5,066 nucleotides of DNA. Origin: an uncultured bacterium. Lineage in GTDB: Bacteria; Eisenbacteria; RBG-16-71-46; CAIMUX01. Made by a program: the position numbers and the translations under genes. Below, piece by piece: positions 5,001-5,066 of this stretch. The stretch is from positions 1 through 5,066 of the forward strand of contig CAMPIC010000270.1 in assembly GCA_946886185.1 (NCBI GenBank). Reading direction: 5' to 3'. The notes under the pieces were generated by a model. It did not search any database. It had not been told where the DNA came from and saw only the letters and a list, made by a program, of their open reading frames with translations. Numbering within the stretch: the stretch's first letter is position 1; every line of letters starts with the position of its first letter.

Positions 5001-5066
5001 GATCCCGGCGGCGACCTACTCTCCCACACCCTCACGAGTGCAGTACCATCGGCGCAATGGGCCTTA
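5001..5066 (-). rRNA. rrf: 5S ribosomal RNA, 3' half (cut by the window edge)
   Basis: Read on the - strand, the last 66 bases contain CGCCGATGGTACTGC, then GGGTGTGGGAGAGTAGGTCG and CCGCCGGGATC. This matches the bacterial 5S rRNA 3' half: the GCGCCGATGGTA segment, the GGGAGAGTAGGTCG segment, and the 3' strand of the terminal stem. The 5' half, with its partner strand, lies beyond 5066. The 3' end is placed at 5001 by analogy with the terminal helix and could shift by a few bases. Its presence means an rRNA operon on the - strand enters from the right. Confidence 0.95.

Overview
The window comes from a GC-rich, Gram-negative-type (diderm) bacterium. A TonB-dependent outer-membrane receptor implies an outer membrane, and the codon use is strongly G/C-ending. 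The receptor style, an Sm-like small protein and zinc-free ribosomal proteins beside an rRNA operon would suit a little-cultured lineage such as Eisenbacteria or Gemmatimonadota, but that placement is inference and cannot be settled from 5 kb.

Left part, + strand. The window opens inside an intradiol ring-cleavage dioxygenase-type gene (1-482) that has all four iron-ligand positions but a Glu where the catalytic Arg normally sits. A gene-free stretch follows (483-884). It contains a plausible sigma70-type promoter (643-671), a cobalamin riboswitch (about 704-851) with the characteristic core and B12 box, and a strong Shine-Dalgarno sequence that C-rich riboswitch sequence could mask. The riboswitch leads directly into a complete 709-residue TonB-dependent receptor (885-3014), most simply read as a vitamin B12/corrinoid importer repressed by its own substrate.

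Right part, all on the - strand, read right to left. The 3' half of a 5S rRNA (5066-5001) ends an rRNA operon and is followed by an intrinsic terminator (4987-4951). A tight two-gene operon follows: rpsN (S14, long zinc-free form) and rpmE2 (L31 type B, zinc-free form), closed by a textbook terminator (4304-4275). After a 346-bp spacer, which carries a 24-bp-period tandem repeat and an inverted repeat, comes a 66-residue protein whose pattern suggests a small Sm/Hfq-like beta-barrel. Last is a 215-residue exported or membrane-anchored protein of NTF2/DUF3828-like appearance, convergent with the receptor gene.

The best supported regulatory story is B12-riboswitch control of the receptor. The best candidates for something new are the Sm-like small protein with its duplicated leader repeat, and the dioxygenase homologue with an altered active site. 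I see no mobile element, CRISPR array, tRNA or defence system, and no strong case for a wholly new system.
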